Positions 62,951 to 64,000 of a DNA stretch of 64,000 nucleotides are shown in pieces; the first letter of the stretch is position 1; every line of letters begins with the position of its first letter. A model generated the notes under the pieces. That model searched no databases. It saw nothing but the letters and a program-made list of their open reading frames with translations, and was not told the DNA's origin. A program made the position numbers and the translations under genes. Origin of the DNA: Alicyclobacillus sp. SP_1 (GTDB lineage Bacteria > Bacillota > Bacilli > Alicyclobacillales > Alicyclobacillaceae); assembly GCF_024706985.1 (NCBI RefSeq), contig NZ_JAMCCX010000050.1, forward strand, positions 1 to 64,000. Reading direction: 5' to 3'.

Positions 62951-64000
62951 ATGGTGAGTGAAGAACGGACACTGGACGAGCTTTGCCGCATCGTCTCCGA
63001 TTACTGTGACCCACAGGAACTCGATTTGATTTGTCGTGCCTACCGTTTCGCTGCCAACGCGCATGAAGGGCAGTTTCGGAAATCTGGGGAACCCTACATT
63101 ACGCATCCTTTGGCCGTCGCCAACATCCTTGCCGAACTGCAAGTGGATTGCACCACCATTGTGGCGGGACTGCTTCATGATGTGGTCGAGGATACGCCGG
63201 TGACCGATGCCGATCTCGTTCAGTCTTTCGGCTCGGACGTGGCTGCTTTGGTGGATGGCGTGACGAAATTGAAACGTATTAAATTTGACTCGCGCGAGGA
63301 GCAGCAGGCGGAGAATTTGCGCAAGATGTTTATGGCGATGGCTCGCGACATCCGCGTACTTATCATCAAATTGGCGGACCGTCTGCACAACATGCGTACG
63401 TTAAAATATCAGCCGCCCGACAAACAATTGCGCACCGCGCGTGAGACATTAGAGATTTTCGCGCCTTTGGCACACCGCTTGGGAATTTATACTATGAAGT
63501 GGGAATTAGAAGACGTAGCATTTCGCTATTTGAACCCCACAGAATATTATCGCATTGTGGACTTAATGGCCGAGAAGAGGAAAGAGAGAGAGCGTTATAT
63601 TGAGGAGGTCATGAATCTTCTGCGCAACCGACTTTCCGAGTTAGACTTAGCCGCAGAAGTTTCCGGACGTGCCAAACACATTTACAGTATCTATCGGAAG
63701 ATGATCACCCAAAACAAAGAGTTTAACGAAATTTACGACCTATTTGCCGTCCGAGTCACGGTGGAAAGTATTAAAGACTGCTATGGGGTGCTCGGCGTGG
63801 TTCATACGTTGTGGAAACCCATGCCGGGTCGATTTAAAGACTATATCGCCATGCCTAAAGCGAATATGTATCAAAGCTTGCACACAACGGTGATTGGACC
63901 ACGCGGTGAACCGCTCGAGATTCAAATTCGCACCTGGGAAATGCATCAAACTGCCGAATTTGGTATTGCTGCCCATTGGGTCTATAAAGAAGATGGAGAA
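62951..64000 (+). CDS. relA: (p)ppGpp synthetase/hydrolase RelA/SpoT, partial
   Basis: The window ends inside this gene after 350 codons; the usual length is about 735. The N-terminal HD hydrolase domain is complete: [35 protein letters not shown] carries the metal-binding HDxxED, and [15 protein letters not shown] another metal ligand. The synthetase domain has begun with [32 protein letters not shown] and [23 protein letters not shown], with the [21 protein letters not shown] signature. ATG 62951 follows GAGGAGGAG. Both activities look intact, so it is a bifunctional Rel. The TGS and ACT domains lie outside the window. Confidence 0.97.
   Translation, partial: MVSEERTLDELCRIVSDYCDPQELDLICRAYRFAANAHEGQFRKSGEPYITHPLAVANILAELQVDCTTIVAGLLHDVVEDTPVTDADLVQSFGSDVAALVDGVTKLKRIKFDSREEQQAENLRKMFMAMARDIRVLIIKLADRLHNMRTLKYQPPDKQLRTARETLEIFAPLAHRLGIYTMKWELEDVAFRYLNPTEYYRIVDLMAEKRKERERYIEEVMNLLRNRLSELDLAAEVSGRAKHIYSIYRKMITQNKEFNEIYDLFAVRVTVESIKDCYGVLGVVHTLWKPMPGRFKDYIAMPKANMYQSLHTTVIGPRGEPLEIQIRTWEMHQTAEFGIAAHWVYKEDGE

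Overview
The window is chromosomal DNA of an endospore-forming member of the Bacilli. Spore genes include cotJC, two CotF-type coat proteins, yunB, a SafA-like LysM protein, a CotS-like kinase and spoVB. Housekeeping blocks follow Bacillus order: yebC/ruvCAB/queA/tgt/yajC, then spoVB/comN/secDF/recJ/apt/relA. Base composition near 50% G+C, many GTG/TTG starts behind strong GGAGG sites, a sulfur-carrier gene cluster and low-oxygen-independent central metabolism (2-oxoglutarate dehydrogenase, ACT-malic enzyme) fit an aerobic Alicyclobacillaceae-like organism, but no rRNA is present and this placement is an inference. I found no tRNA, rRNA, CRISPR array, prophage or intact insertion sequence.

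Layout. 1-9 kb is the most accessory part: a truncated MFS gene, cotJC, a sulfur-relay cluster (TusA-like, DsrE-like, TusA-OsmC fusion), a MetE-family methyltransferase, a CcdA-like redox membrane protein with an in-frame TGA, two coat proteins, a leaderless solute-binding-like protein and a large TasA/camelysin-type surface protein with Ig-like repeats. 9-24 kb is central metabolism and regulation: sucAB, htrA, a glycerophosphodiesterase, an MFS transporter, malic enzyme, a PucR-type regulator, an MsmX-type ABC ATPase beside a Crh-type HPr, and pfkA. 24-36 kb holds purEK, pheST, zapA, cvpA, mutS2 and a class A penicillin-binding protein. 36-43 kb holds yunB, a chemoreceptor, LysM and CotS-like spore proteins, and a two-gene glutamine-dependent NAD synthetase. 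43-51 kb is recombination and repair (ruvCAB), the SigI/RsgI heat and wall-stress pair, and the queuosine/Sec block queA-tgt-yajC. 51-64 kb holds a tandem-GGDEF membrane protein, a DUF421 protein, spoVB, comN, secDF, a cation efflux protein, recJ, apt and the first 350 codons of relA.

The most interesting signal is at 4261-5001. The CcdA-like frame has a good ribosome-binding site and TTG start, then a single TGA exactly at the conserved redox cysteine of transmembrane helix 1. The local motif would read Cys-Ala-Pro-Sec, the usual helix-4 cysteine is absent, and a strong stem-loop begins 8 nt after the TGA. This makes it a candidate selenoprotein, although its apical loop lacks the expected G and no selenocysteine machinery is visible here. 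Second is a perfect 12-bp hairpin at 23277-23305 that locks the start codon of a secreted protein in its stem and puts the Shine-Dalgarno sequence in its loop. Others are a dihydrolipoyl succinyltransferase with most of its E3-binding domain missing, a probable structured RNA at about 6860-7070, and a palindrome over the promoter of the TasA-like gene.
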